This document shows, one piece after another, positions 30,969 through 41,200 of a DNA stretch of 64,000 nucleotides. Below the pieces are notes generated by a model. The model worked only from the letters and a program-made list of their open reading frames with translations, did not search any database and was not told the origin of the DNA. The translations under genes were made by a program, and so were the position numbers. The stretch comes from Mycobacterium sp. (GTDB lineage Bacteria > Actinomycetota > Actinomycetes > Mycobacteriales > Mycobacteriaceae): assembly GCA_021732005.1 (NCBI GenBank), contig JAKFVT010000041.1, positions 1 through 64,000 of the forward strand, in the 5' to 3' direction. Each line of letters opens with the position of its first letter. The stretch's first letter is position 1.

Positions 30969-31733
30969 TCAGACCTCTGTCGCCAGCGGGGACGTCGCGA
31001 CCTCCGTGCCGTCGGCCAGTTCGGTGATCTCGAAATCGGCGAAGACGGCGGGCGCGGCGTCGCTGAGTTCCCGCAGGCAGGCAATGGCCAGGCGGCGGAT
31101 CTCGACGTCAGCATGTTCACTGGCGCGCATCGCGATGAAATGCCGCCAGGCCCGATAGTTGCCGCTCACCACGATGCGGGTCTCGGTGTCGTTGGGCAGT
31201 ACCGCGCGGGCCGCCTGCCTGGCTTGTTTGCGACGCAGCACCGCTGTGTTCTCGCCGGGCTCACCCGCCATGAACTTCGCTTCCAGCCGGTTCAGCAATT
31301 CGAGATAGGCCGCCCTGCTGGCGTCGGCCGCCGTCAGCAGGATCTGCTGGAGTTCCGGGTCGTCCTCCAGACCGGGCGGCACGACGACCTGGGCGTCGTT
31401 CTCGGGCACATACCGCTGAGACAGCTGGGAGTACGAGAAATGCCGGTGCCGGATCAGCTCGTGGGTGCAGGACCGGGAGATGCCCGTGACGTAGAAGGTC
31501 ACCGATGCGTGCTCGAGCACCGAGAAGTGGCCGACGTCGATGATGTGCTTGAGGTATGACGCGTTCGTCGCGGTCCGGGGGTTCGGTTTGGACCAGCTCT
31601 GGTAGCAGGCGCGCCCGGCGAACTCGACGAGCGCCTGACCGCCGTCGGCGTCGGTGTCCCACGGCACGTCGGCGGGCGCCAGGAACTCCGTCTTGGCGAT
31701 CAGCTGCACACGCAGCGGCGCGGTCTCGGCCAC
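30969..31733 (-). CDS. thyX: Flavin-dependent thymidylate synthase ThyX
   Basis: FAD-dependent dTMP synthase, 254 residues. The ThyX motif RHRxxSxxxxR is intact ([15 protein letters not shown]), with [13 protein letters not shown] upstream and [14 protein letters not shown] near the C-terminus. It heads thyX-dapA-rnj. The window also carries thyA, so both thymidylate synthases are encoded within about 5 kb, as in M. tuberculosis. Confidence 0.97.
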   Translation of the reverse strand: MAETAPLRVQLIAKTEFLAPADVPWDTDADGGQALVEFAGRACYQSWSKPNPRTATNASYLKHIIDVGHFSVLEHASVTFYVTGISRSCTHELIRHRHFSYSQLSQRYVPENDAQVVVPPGLEDDPELQQILLTAADASRAAYLELLNRLEAKFMAGEPGENTAVLRRKQARQAARAVLPNDTETRIVVSGNYRAWRHFIAMRASEHADVEIRRLAIACLRELSDAAPAVFADFEITELADGTEVATSPLATEV

Positions 31734-31768
31734 GGGCTCACCTTAGTGCGCCTCAGACCCGTCACCCG

Positions 31769-31990
31769 TCAGATCCCCGGCATAGCGAATCTGATTCCCA
31801 CCGCTGCGCTGGCGTCGTACATGGCGGCATCGGCCCGCGCGATCAGCCACTCGATCAATTCGAGGGGTTTCGGCGCGGGCCCGCGGGTCACCGTCGACGC
31901 CCAACCCAGGCTGGCGGTCACATCCCACGACACGGCGGCGATGGTCAACAAGACGGCGAACATCAGCCACCACTGGCCGATGCCGTGCAC
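31769..31990 (-). pseudogene. C-terminal remnant of a GGDEF (diguanylate cyclase) domain
   Basis: The frame reads VTASLGWAST, 14 residues, LIEWLIARADAAMYDASAAVG and ends at a stop at 31769. VTASxG...ARADAAMYxAxxxG is the signature of the last third of GGDEF domains, including the final helix. The catalytic GG(D/E)EF loop and the N-terminal domain are absent; upstream the frame only has a short hydrophobic stretch (WWLMFAVLLTIAAV) and then runs antisense into the ligase gene. No good ribosome-binding site is visible. I read it as a decayed cyclase gene; a small membrane protein from GTG 31990 (73 residues) is less likely. Confidence 0.55.
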
Positions 31991-32101
31991 TTGTCCGCGC
32001 GCCCCCAAGCTGTGATCGTGATTGCCCCTGATGGTAGTGATGTCGCAGGGATGCGACAGCAACTTCCCACAGGTCTCGCCGAGTGCTGCCGAAGGAGTCA
32101 G

Positions 32102-33658
32102 ATGCCAGACGTGCGCTGGGGAAGCGACATCGACGCCGCTGGCTATGCCGGGCACCGGGGCCTGCAGTACTCCCCTCGGCCAACCACATTCGCGCAGGTG
32201 TTCGCCGACGCGCAGCGCTGGGCCGAGCGCACCTTTCTGGTGCACGGCGAGCACCGCATGACGTTCGCCGCGTTCACCGAGGCGGTGAACGCGGGAACCG
32301 CCGCCCTGCGAGATGACGGCGTCCAGCCCGGCGACCGAATCATGCTGTACGCCTACAACAGTCCGGCATGGGTTGTCGCCCTGTGGTCGGCGTGGCGCAG
32401 TGGGGCTGTTCCGGTACTGGCCAATCGATGGTGGAAGCAGACTGAGGTGGACCACGCCATCGGTCTGCTCGATCCGCATCTCGTCATCGCCGACCCGTCC
32501 TTGAAGGGCGTGGCGCCGGCGAAAACACGAGACGTCGGTGGATTCACCGAAGGCAGCCTCGCGTCCCCCGCGGTGGGCTCATCTGAGATCGAGGATCCCG
32601 ACGCGACCTCGGTGATCCTGTTCACCTCGGGCAGCTCTGGGCTGCCCAAGGCGGTCGAACTGTCCCGGCGCGCCGTCATCGCCAACCAGCACAATGTGCT
32701 GGCGGTGACCAAACGCCTACCGCATCAGCTCAATCCGGATGCACCGCAGGCGGTTTCGCTGGCGAGCACCCCGATGTTCCACGTCGGCGGACTCTCCAAT
32801 CTGTTGAGCAACTACCTCACCGGCGGTCGGGTTGTCATTCCCGAAGGGCGATTCGATGCCGGCCAGATACTCGGGCTGATCGAACGCGAGGGTGTGCACA
32901 GTTGGGGCGGCGTTCCGACCATGGCGATTCGGGTGCTCGAGCACCCGGACTTCGACTTGTTCGATCTGTCGACACTGCGTTCGTTCCCGCTCGGCGGGGC
33001 GGCGGTACCCACCGCCCTGCTGGACCGGATGCGGATCCGGCTGCCTCAGCTCGCCGGCCGGGGACTCGGAAACACCTGGGGCATGACCGAAGCCGGCGGA
33101 TTCCTGACCGCCGCAACGGGCCGTGACCTGCAGCAGTATCCGGGTACCGTCGGGCGCCCCTACCCGGTCGTCGAGCTCGTCATCGACCGGCCGGATGCCG
33201 ACGGAGTCGGAGAGATCCTGGCGCGCTCGCCAACAGTGATGAACGGCTATGTCGGCATCGACGACGGAACCGTCGACGACGACGGCTGGCTGCACACCGG
33301 CGATCTCGGCCATCTCGTGGATGGCTATCTGTTCATCGACGGTCGCGCCAAGGACATCGTCATCCGGGGTGGCGAGAACATCGGTTGCGGCCACGTGGAA
33401 GCCGCGCTGTCCACCCATCCGGCGGTTGTCGAGGTCGCCGCCATCGGACTGCCACACCCCGACCTCGGCGAGGAGCTCGCCGCCGTGGTCGTCCACCGCG
33501 AGGGCGATGCTGCGCCGACCGAGGATGAACTCCGCGCCCACGTGTCGGATGTGCTGGCGCACTTCGCGATTCCGACGCGGTGGCACATCAGCACCACTGC
33601 CCTGCCGACGCTTCCGGGCGAAAAGATCGACAAGAAGCGCCTGTCGGAACGGTTCTGA
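32102..33658 (+). CDS. Fatty-acid--CoA ligase-type AMP-binding protein
   Basis: Adenylate-forming enzyme of 518 residues. Core motifs: P-loop FTSGSSGLPKAVELS, TPMFHVGG, the adenine loop GNTWGMTEAGG, the ATP-binding TGDLGHLVDGYLFIDGR, and the hinge GRAKDIVIRGGENI. The catalytic Lys is near the end (GEKIDKKRLS). ATG 32102 has GAAGGAG seven bases upstream. The acyl substrate is unknown. It stands alone between the GGDEF remnant and a convergent YcaQ-like gene. Confidence 0.92.
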   Translation: MPDVRWGSDIDAAGYAGHRGLQYSPRPTTFAQVFADAQRWAERTFLVHGEHRMTFAAFTEAVNAGTAALRDDGVQPGDRIMLYAYNSPAWVVALWSAWRSGAVPVLANRWWKQTEVDHAIGLLDPHLVIADPSLKGVAPAKTRDVGGFTEGSLASPAVGSSEIEDPDATSVILFTSGSSGLPKAVELSRRAVIANQHNVLAVTKRLPHQLNPDAPQAVSLASTPMFHVGGLSNLLSNYLTGGRVVIPEGRFDAGQILGLIEREGVHSWGGVPTMAIRVLEHPDFDLFDLSTLRSFPLGGAAVPTALLDRMRIRLPQLAGRGLGNTWGMTEAGGFLTAATGRDLQQYPGTVGRPYPVVELVIDRPDADGVGEILARSPTVMNGYVGIDDGTVDDDGWLHTGDLGHLVDGYLFIDGRAKDIVIRGGENIGCGHVEAALSTHPAVVEVAAIGLPHPDLGEELAAVVVHREGDAAPTEDELRAHVSDVLAHFAIPTRWHISTTALPTLPGEKIDKKRLSERF

Positions 33659-33676
33659 TCGTCCAGGCCAGGACGG

Positions 33677-34885
33677 TCAGAGGGCCTTGCCCAGCGCCCC
33701 GGCCAGGTCACCGCGGGTGCCGACCGTGACGTTGCCCAACCCGAGCCAGGCCGCCATGCTGTGGAGTTCGGCAGCCAGCCTGGGCGCGACCACCGCCGGG
33801 CTCTGGTCCGGCTCGGTGAATGCTCCGACCACGTTGAGCGCGTCGTTGGCGCGTTCGGCCTTGAGGTCGACACGTCCGACGAGACGCCCGTCGAGCAGGA
33901 ACGGCCACACGTAGTAGCCGAACTGCCGCTTGGGTTCAGGCGTGTAAATCTCGATACGGTAATGGAATTGGAAGATTCGCTCGAGGCGCGGGCGGAAGAA
34001 GATCAGCGGGTCGAACGGGCACAGCAGCGCCGTGCCGCGATCCACCCGTGGCACCGTCACACCCGGTGCCAGGTACGCCGGCGCTGACCAGCCGCCGACC
34101 TCGACCTCCTCGAGCGCACCCTCGGCAACCAGCGCGGCGACCGCGGGCTTGCTCTGCTTGGGACTCAGCCGGAAGTAGTCACGCAGATCGGGTTCGGTGG
34201 CCACCCCGAGAGCACCGGCGGCGCGCTCCACCAATTCCCGTACCGCCTCGTCATCGTCGACCTCGCGGGCCAGCACGTGCGACGGCAACACCTTCTCGGT
34301 GAGGTCGTAGTGCCGGGCGAACCCGATCCGCGTCGCCGTCGTCAGCGCTCCCGACGACCACAGCGCCTCGGCCACCCACTTGGTGTCGCTGCGATCCCAC
34401 CACGGACCCTTGCGCCGCGCGCGTTCCCCTTCGAGGTGCGCTTCGATCTGGCCGGCCGTGCTGGGCCCGAGTTCGTTGACGGCGGCCAGAACGTTGTCGG
34501 CCAGGCGCGGGTTCTTCTTGACGATCTCCTGGCCCCAGCGGCCGTGGGCGTATTCCCGCATCCGCCAACGCATCAGCGGCCAGTCCTCGACCGCCATCAG
34601 CGCGGCCTCATGCGCCCAGTACTCGACCAGCAGCCGCGGCGCCCGGGTGCTGTGGCTCCACGCCGCGGCGTCGAGGACGCTGCGATCGTAGGGACCGAGT
34701 CTGCTGAACACCGGCGCGTAATGCGCGCGCACGGCCACCGATACCGAGTCGAGCTGCAACACCTGGATGCGTGAGATGAGCCGGCGCAGGTGCGCGCGGG
34801 TGACGGGTCCGCGCGGTTTGGGTTCGGCCAGGCCCTGAGCGGCGACGGCGATCCGGCGGGCTTGGTCGGCAGAAAGCCGGGTCAT
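33677..34885 (-). CDS. Winged-helix protein, YcaQ-type DNA glycosylase family
   Basis: A 402-residue member of the AlkZ/YcaQ family (DNA crosslink-repair glycosylases). The family motif QxQ is represented as LQLDSV within [20 protein letters not shown], followed by [27 protein letters not shown] and the C-terminal [17 protein letters not shown]. The start ATG 34885 overlaps the dfrA stop by 4 bases, so it is the third gene of thyA-dfrA-ycaQ. E. coli YcaQ unhooks interstrand crosslinks; the activity here is inferred. Confidence 0.88.
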   Translation of the reverse strand: MTRLSADQARRIAVAAQGLAEPKPRGPVTRAHLRRLISRIQVLQLDSVSVAVRAHYAPVFSRLGPYDRSVLDAAAWSHSTRAPRLLVEYWAHEAALMAVEDWPLMRWRMREYAHGRWGQEIVKKNPRLADNVLAAVNELGPSTAGQIEAHLEGERARRKGPWWDRSDTKWVAEALWSSGALTTATRIGFARHYDLTEKVLPSHVLAREVDDDEAVRELVERAAGALGVATEPDLRDYFRLSPKQSKPAVAALVAEGALEEVEVGGWSAPAYLAPGVTVPRVDRGTALLCPFDPLIFFRPRLERIFQFHYRIEIYTPEPKRQFGYYVWPFLLDGRLVGRVDLKAERANDALNVVGAFTEPDQSPAVVAPRLAAELHSMAAWLGLGNVTVGTRGDLAGALGKAL

Positions 34886-35364
34886 GCCCGAACGAAGGTG
34901 TGGAACCGGTAGCGCAGGCCCGAACTGCTGTCCTGCCAGTCCCCCGACGTGCCGGCCCACGATTCGTCGAGAACCGGAGCCAAGGCGTCGTCGTCTTCGA
35001 GGCGCAGGTCGATCTCCACCTCGGTCACCTCACAGCGAGTCGCCGCGGGCAGGGCGAGGTGGTAGACCTCCGATCCGCCGATCACCCAACTGTCCGGGTC
35101 CGATACCTTGTCGAGCCCGCGCACTACCGTCGCTCCCTCAGCCATGTAGTCAGCTTGCCGGGTGAGTACGACATTTTTTCGGCCCGGCAGCGGCCGCACC
35201 GAGCCGGGCAGCGATTCCCAGGTGCGCCGGCCCATCACCACGGTGTGTCCCATCGTGAGTTCCTTGAAGCGGGCCAGGTCCTCCGGAAGGCGCCAGGGAA
35301 TGCCGCCGTCCCGGCCGATGACACCGGAGGTCGACTGCGCCCAGATCAGGCCCAGTCCCGTCAT
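34882..35364 (-). CDS. dfrA: Dihydrofolate reductase
   Basis: NADPH-dependent reductase that regenerates tetrahydrofolate, 160 residues. Motifs: [20 protein letters not shown], the acidic active-site residue in [27 protein letters not shown], and [15 protein letters not shown]. It overlaps thyA by 4 bases, linking dihydrofolate production by ThyA with its reduction. Confidence 0.98.
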   Translation of the reverse strand: MTGLGLIWAQSTSGVIGRDGGIPWRLPEDLARFKELTMGHTVVMGRRTWESLPGSVRPLPGRKNVVLTRQADYMAEGATVVRGLDKVSDPDSWVIGGSEVYHLALPAATRCEVTEVEIDLRLEDDDALAPVLDESWAGTSGDWQDSSSGLRYRFHTFVRA

Positions 35365-36161
35365 ACGGCAACAGGCGCTTTGATCGCCGGGTGCGGGTTG
35401 TAATTGCGGATCTCGACATCGTCGTAGGTGTAGTCGAAGATCGAATCACGCTGAGCGAGAACCAATTCCGGGTATGGACGGGGGTCGCGGCTCAACTGTT
35501 CGGTGACCTGCTCGACGTGGTTGTCGTAGATGTGGCAGTCACCGCCGGTCCAGACGAACTCCCCGACGTCCAGCCCGGCCTGGGCAGCCATCATGTGGGT
35601 GAGCAGCGCATAGCTGGCGATGTTGAACGGAACCCCGAGGAACAGGTCGGCGCTGCGCTGGTAGAGCTGGCAGCTCAGCCGCCCGTCGGCGACGTAGAAC
35701 TGGAACAGCGCATGGCACGGGGCCAGCGCCATCTGCGGGATCTCGCCGACGTTCCACGCCGAAACGATGATCCGGCGGCTGTCGGGGTCGGTGCGCAGCA
35801 GGTCCAGCGCGGCGCTGATCTGGTCGACGTGCTCACCTGACGGGGTCGGCCATGACCGCCACTGCACCCCGTACACGGGTCCGAGATCACCGGTGGCAGA
35901 AGCCCATTCGTCCCAGATGGTCACACCGTGCTGCTGCAGCCATTCAACGTTGGATTCGCCGCGCAGGAACCACAGCAGCTCGTAGACCACCGACTTCAGG
36001 TGCACCTTCTTGGTGGTGATCAGCGGGAAGCCGGCCGACAGGTCGTAGCGCAACTGGTGGCCGAACAGACTGCGGGTGCCGGTACCGGTGCGATCGGATT
36101 TCGGTGTGCCCTGCTCGAGCACAAGTCGCAGCAGATCCTCGTACGGCGTGGCGATCGGCAC
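35361..36161 (-). CDS. thyA: Thymidylate synthase ThyA
   Basis: Folate-dependent dTMP synthase, 266 residues. The catalytic Cys is in [12 protein letters not shown]; other blocks are [25 protein letters not shown] and [20 protein letters not shown] 36161 gives the N-terminus usual for the family ([20 protein letters not shown]); longer forms upstream would cross the divergent hydrolase start at 36205. First gene of thyA-dfrA-ycaQ. Confidence 0.97.
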   Translation of the reverse strand: MPIATPYEDLLRLVLEQGTPKSDRTGTGTRSLFGHQLRYDLSAGFPLITTKKVHLKSVVYELLWFLRGESNVEWLQQHGVTIWDEWASATGDLGPVYGVQWRSWPTPSGEHVDQISAALDLLRTDPDSRRIIVSAWNVGEIPQMALAPCHALFQFYVADGRLSCQLYQRSADLFLGVPFNIASYALLTHMMAAQAGLDVGEFVWTGGDCHIYDNHVEQVTEQLSRDPRPYPELVLAQRDSIFDYTYDDVEIRNYNPHPAIKAPVAV

Positions 36162-36204
36162 GCCGCTCAGCTTACGTCCGCAGGCAGAGAGTACAAACGA
36201 AGCC

Positions 36205-36945
36205 ATGCCGACCATCTCTGACACCGTCACCACTGCCGATGGAACCTGTCCGGTCATCCTCGCCGTTCCCGACGGGCAGGGCCCGTGGCCCGGTGTGATC
36301 CTGTATCCCGATGCCGGCGGCACCCGCGCGACGTTTGTCGACATGGCGGTCCGGCTGGCCGACCTGGGGTACGGGGTGTTGGTGCCCGACGTGTACTACC
36401 GCAGCGGCGATTGGGCGCCGTTCAACATGGAGACCGTGTTCAGCGACAAGGCCGAGCGGCAGCGGCTGTTCTCGATGATCGGCAGCGTCACACCCGATGC
36501 GATGGCCGCCGATGCCCGGGCGTTCTTCGACTACCTGGCCGACCGCCCCGAGGTGACGGGCGAGGCATTCGGCACGACCGGCTACTGCATGGGTGGCCGC
36601 ACCTCACTGATCGTCGCGGGGCGGGTACCCGAACGCGTCGCCGCGGCGATGTCGTTCCACGGCGGCGGGTTGGCCTCCGACGATCCGGACAGCCCGCATC
36701 TGCTGGCCGACCAGATCACGGCCGCGGTCTATGTCGGCGGAGCGCAAGACGACGCGTCATTCACCAAGGCCCAGGCCGACACTTTGGACGAGGCGCTGAC
36801 GGCGGCCGGCGTCGACCACACCATCGAGTGGTATCCCGCCGCCCACGGCTTCGCGGTCCCCGACAACGCGCCCTACGACGAGGCCGCCGCCGGCCGGCAC
36901 TGGGATGCGATGAGGGACTTCTTCGGAGCGCACCTACCCCGCTGA
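36205..36945 (+). CDS. Dienelactone hydrolase family protein
   Basis: Alpha/beta hydrolase of 246 residues, like Rv2765. The nucleophile is Cys ([11 protein letters not shown]), typical of dienelactone hydrolases, with His in [15 protein letters not shown] and an Asp in [12 protein letters not shown]. It is divergent from thyA with 43 bases between the starts. The natural substrate is unknown. Confidence 0.92.
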   Translation: MPTISDTVTTADGTCPVILAVPDGQGPWPGVILYPDAGGTRATFVDMAVRLADLGYGVLVPDVYYRSGDWAPFNMETVFSDKAERQRLFSMIGSVTPDAMAADARAFFDYLADRPEVTGEAFGTTGYCMGGRTSLIVAGRVPERVAAAMSFHGGGLASDDPDSPHLLADQITAAVYVGGAQDDASFTKAQADTLDEALTAAGVDHTIEWYPAAHGFAVPDNAPYDEAAAGRHWDAMRDFFGAHLPR

Positions 36946-37401
36946 GTCGTCCTTGTGGCGGGCGTGGCGCAGGCTGGCCAACGCGCGGATGACGCCGCGT
37001 GACGCGTAGACCGCGACGACACCGGACAGCAGGATCAGGAAGACGAACATCACCAGCCAGTTGGTTCGGCTGTGCGGCACGTTCCACCACACGATGGTGA
37101 ACAGCACCGCGCAGACGAAGACCACGATGTCGCGCCAGTTGCCCTTGTACGACGTGGCGATCTCGCGCAGCTCGCGGCTTTTCTCGGTGGCATCGATGAG
37201 GTCGACGATCCGCTCGTTGATGCTCTGGCGCAGCCTGGCGCGCAGCTCGACGTTCTCCTCGGGCAGCTGCTCGAGTAACTCGAGGTCGGCCCTGATGGCA
37301 CCGCGGACGTCGGGCCCTCGGAGGTTGCCTGCGGCGACGCCCAGCAGCGCCCCACCGGCGATCGGCGCGGCTCCCAGAGCGATTTCAGCGATTCCCGGCA
37401 T
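36934..37401 (-). CDS. Conserved two-helix membrane protein
   Basis: About 155 residues. The N-terminus has a short hydrophobic, Gly/Ala-rich segment, then a charged helix (LELLEQLPEENVELRARLRQSINERIVDL), then two membrane spans (DIVVFVCAVLFTIVWWNV and WLVMFVFLILLSGVVAVYAS) and a basic tail. It probably corresponds to the membrane protein following the hydrolase in mycobacteria (Rv2767c region). The start may be 37401 or two codons upstream. It overlaps the hydrolase 3' end by 12 bases. Function unknown. Confidence 0.8.
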   Translation of the reverse strand: MPGIAEIALGAAPIAGGALLGVAAGNLRGPDVRGAIRADLELLEQLPEENVELRARLRQSINERIVDLIDATEKSRELREIATSYKGNWRDIVVFVCAVLFTIVWWNVPHSRTNWLVMFVFLILLSGVVAVYASRGVIRALASLRHARHKDDSAG

Positions 37402-37441
37402 GCACAAGACCGTAGGGCCGGCCGGCCTGCCGGTCCAGAAA

Positions 37442-37466
37442 AGCCGTCACATCGTGTGACTCGGCT
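37442..37466. promoter_or_regulatory. Palindromic operator candidate upstream of TetR gene
   Basis: AGCCG-TCACA-TCG-TGTGA-CT-CGGCT: two 5-base arms on each side around a 3-base centre, with a 2-base bulge on the right. It lies between the divergent membrane-protein and TetR genes, about 100 bases before the proposed TetR start. TetR-family regulators commonly bind such palindromes in their own upstream region; that use here is inference. Confidence 0.45.
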
Positions 37467-37567
37467 CAAGTCGAGGCTGGTCGCGGACGTGTAGCAATCG
37501 GCGAGGCCGCTGGTCCGATGACGTAGTTTGATACGGCGAGCAACGCAAAAACGGAAGGTCGAGACCG

Positions 37568-38209
37568 ATCCCAGCCACACGTCAGCAGAGTGACAACGCC
37601 AGGCGCCGGATCGAACGTCGCGCAGCAGATCGCCGGGCGTCCAACGAACGCTGGCGCAGCATCCTTCTCGGCGCCACCGAGGTTTTCCGGCGTGAGGGGT
37701 TTTCCCGTGCCCGGCTCGAAGACGTGGCTGCCGAAGTCGGCATCAATCGGGCGTCGCTCTACTACTACGTCGGAACCAAGGAAGAGTTGCTGCTCGCCCT
37801 CATCGAGGAGCCGGCCCGCGAAATGACGCGGCACTGCCGTGCCGCACTGGAATCCGACGAGCCGGCCGACGTCAAACTTCGCGCCGCACTGCACTCCTAC
37901 GTCGACGACCTGCAGAACCACCCTGAGCTGTTCCTGCTGTTCAGCGAGAGCCAGCAGATCGCCGCGATCCCCGATGCCCAGGGCATCGCCACCAACGCCG
38001 AGGATTACACCCGCACCCTGCTCGCGATCGTCGAGGAGGGCGTCGGCGCCGGGGTTTTCCGCGACGACCTGGAGCCGCGGCTGGTGACGCACGGAATCCT
38101 CGGCATGCACAACTGGATCCATCGGTGGTACGCGCCCAGCGGGCGGTGCTCGCTGACCGAGATCGGCGAGGTCTTCGCCGAGATGATCCTTTCCGGTCTG
38201 CGGCCCTGA
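37568..38209 (+). CDS. TetR-family regulator with apparent ATC start
   Basis: A 213-residue TetR regulator. The N-terminal helix-turn-helix (ATEVFRREGFSRARL, EDVAAEVGINRASLYYYVG) is complete only if translation begins upstream of the first in-frame GTG at 37724, which would remove helices 1-2. Between the upstream stop (37529-37531) and 37724 there is no ATG, GTG or TTG in frame. ATC at 37568 has GGAAGG nine bases upstream and yields IPATRQQSDN, like the VPATR starts of related regulators. It is 46 bases upstream of the large cyclase gene, which it may control. Confidence 0.8.
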   Translation: MPATRQQSDNARRRIERRAADRRASNERWRSILLGATEVFRREGFSRARLEDVAAEVGINRASLYYYVGTKEELLLALIEEPAREMTRHCRAALESDEPADVKLRAALHSYVDDLQNHPELFLLFSESQQIAAIPDAQGIATNAEDYTRTLLAIVEEGVGAGVFRDDLEPRLVTHGILGMHNWIHRWYAPSGRCSLTEIGEVFAEMILSGLRP

Positions 38210-38255
38210 CCAGGCGCGGATAGCGCACGCAACCGCCGATTCGTCACTAGTATTC

Positions 38256-41200
38256 ATGGACACTGCCCTCGGGGGGTCTGGCCATGCATTTCGACGTCAA
38301 CCTGCGATGTCCTCACGGCGCCGTGCGATCGGCGGCCCCGTCCGAGGTGTCGTTCCGGCCGTGACGACTCCGGTTCTGGATCTCGGCGGCCGTGTCGTCG
38401 ACCGCCGGAACGAGCTCGCCGATCTCCGAGCCGCGGTCGACGCGGCGGGACGTACCGGCGGGGCGTGTCTGCTGCTGAGCGGCGCGCCGGGCGTCGGCAA
38501 GTCGACGCTCATCCACGCTTTCGGCATCGAGGCATCCCGGGGTGGGTGTGTATTCGGCTACGGGAGATGCCGGGCTGACGCACCGGCGCCGTATTCGGCG
38601 TTGTCCGTAGCACTGGGCTCGATCGTGCGCACCATGCAGGCCACCGGCCCGGCCGAACGCACCCGGTGGCAAGCCGAACTCGTCGCCGAGATGTCGGGGT
38701 TCGCGGGCATTCTCGCCGAACTCGTACCCGAATTGGCCTCGCTGCTAGGCGAATTCGCGGATCCGGCCGAACTCGACGCCGCGGACTCTCGACACCAGCT
38801 GCACCGCGCCATCATCCGGCTGCTAGCTGCCACCGCGTCGTATCGACCGGTGGTGCTGGCGATCGACGACCTTCAGTGGGCCGACCGGGACACGCTACTG
38901 CTGTTGGCTGAACTGTTGACGGTGTCGCTGCGCAACGTCCTGGTTCTCGGCGCCCACCGGCAGGGCGAGTTCGATCCGGCCGGGGTCGCCCTCAAATTGG
39001 ATAGCCTGCAGGCTATCCAGCTCGAACCTCTGGCCCTCAGCGATATCGAAGAGCTGCTGGCCGATGTGTGCGGCCGCAGTGTGGACATGGGCGACGTGGC
39101 CGCCGAGTTTCATCATCGGACAGGCGGCAACCCGCTGCATGTCCGGCAACTGTTCTACCGGGCCCAACGCGAAGGCGCGCTGGTCCCGGTCGGCCCGGGT
39201 GGCCACCCGAGCTGGGACCTGCGCGTACTCACCTCGATCGAGGTGTCCGCCACCACCGCTGAGTTCCTGGGCCGCTACCTCGACCAGCTTCGCCCGTCGG
39301 ACCGGGAGGTCTTGAGTTCACTCGCGTGCATCGGGGGCGAATTCGACCTGGAGGACGCCACCGCCGCGGCCGCACAGTCGCCCGATGTGGTGGCCCGCGC
39401 ATTATGGGAATGCCTCGAACTCCGGCTGGTCGAGGCGCTCGACGCAGGCGGACAACGGATCACCAACGCGATCAGCCACGACGCCCGCTACCGGTTCAGC
39501 CACGATCGCGTCGCCGAAGCCGCCCGCGCGGAGCTGTCGGCCGACGATATGCGTGCCATCCATTTGCGTTTAGGGCGACGGCTGATCACGCTCGGCGATG
39601 ACCGAGTCTTCGAGGCGGCGCGCCATGTCGGCATCGCCGGCCTCGAGTCGGCGACCGAGACCGAGCGCAGGAGCTTCGTCGAGGTCGTGCGTCGAGCGGC
39701 TCGAAAAGCTCGGGCGCAGGCCTCATTTCCGCTGGCGCTCGGTTATTGCCGCAGTGCGCTGGACTTGTTGGGCGCACAACGCTGGAGCACCGACTTTGCA
39801 CTGACCCGCGAGCTGCAACTCGCTGCCGCCGACGCCGCATTGCTCGTCGGTGATGTGATGACACTCAACGCGTTACTCGACGAGGCCGAACAGTTCCTGC
39901 ACCAGCCGCCGGACCGGGCGCGTATCGCGTACCTCCGCCTCAAGGGCTGCGTCACCGAGAATCGTCTGCAGGATGCGCTCGAGATCGGGCTTCAGGCTCT
40001 CGCGCAACTCGGCGAACCGGTGGCGACCGACGCGGGCAAACCACGCATGGGCAATGCGATCGTCCGGATGAAACTGGCGATGCGACGTTGGAGCAACGAA
40101 CGCCTGTTGGCGCTGCCGCACTGCGATGACGAGCGGGTCGTCGCGCTTCATCCGATCCTCGCCGAGCTGTGCAACATGGCGGTCCTCATTCGGCCGAACA
40201 TCTTGCCGTTATTGGTCCGAAAACAACTCGATCTCACCCTGGCCCACGGCCATACGCCCTCCTCGCCAGTGGTCATCACCGGGTACGGCATCGTGCTGGT
40301 GTTGCTCGGCGACCACGCGGGCGCCCAGCGCTTCGGCGAGGTGGGCCGGGCACTCGCGGCGCGACCAGAATTCCGTGAGGCCCGTCCGCAGACCGTGTTC
40401 ATGTATCTGGACTACATCAATCACTGGCGCCACCCCATCCGCGACGGCGTGGCGGAGCTTCGCAGTGCGGTGGATGCTGCACTCGACCAAGGCGACCAGG
40501 AGAACGCCGGTTTCCTGGTCGCGGTCCTGCTCTCGCAGTCGTTCTGGCTTGGTCGTCCGTTGGCCGAGATCGACGCCCTCGCCAGATCCCTTATCCCGCA
40601 AATCCGTTCTCAGCCGGTGCCCAGCGCCCTCTGTCAGGCCGTGCAGCAACTGTGCCTCAACCTGATGGGGCGCAGCGCCGACCCACTCCTGCTCGCCGGC
40701 GAGAGCGGGTACGACGAGCGAGATGTGCTTCCAGCGGCTCGCCGCGAGGGCGATGCCGTGGCCCTCGCCGCAGCCGCGGCCATGAAGCAGGGGCTGCATT
40801 TCTGGTGTGGTGACTACGCCGGCGCGGCCGCCGCCACGCATGAGGCGATCGAGCACATCGACGGGTTGGCCGGGGTGCCGGCCTCACAGCTTGTGTACCT
40901 ACTCGGCGCGCTTGGCATGATCCACAGCGCGCCAAAGGATTCCGCGACCGTCCGCTTTGTCCGCCAGGCTCTGGCGTTGCACCGCAAATGGGCGGCGGGC
41001 GCACCGGACAACTATGCGGCGCCCTATGCCCTCATTCAGGGGGCGTGGGCGCGAGCCCGCGGCCAGAACACCAAGGCCGATCGCTTACTTCACCAGGCGA
41101 TCGGGCTCGCCGAGGAGAACCAGCTTCCGATCGTGAGCGCATACACCCACGAGGAGGTCGCCGTCCTCTACGCCGACACCGGGCGGGCGACGCTCGGTGA

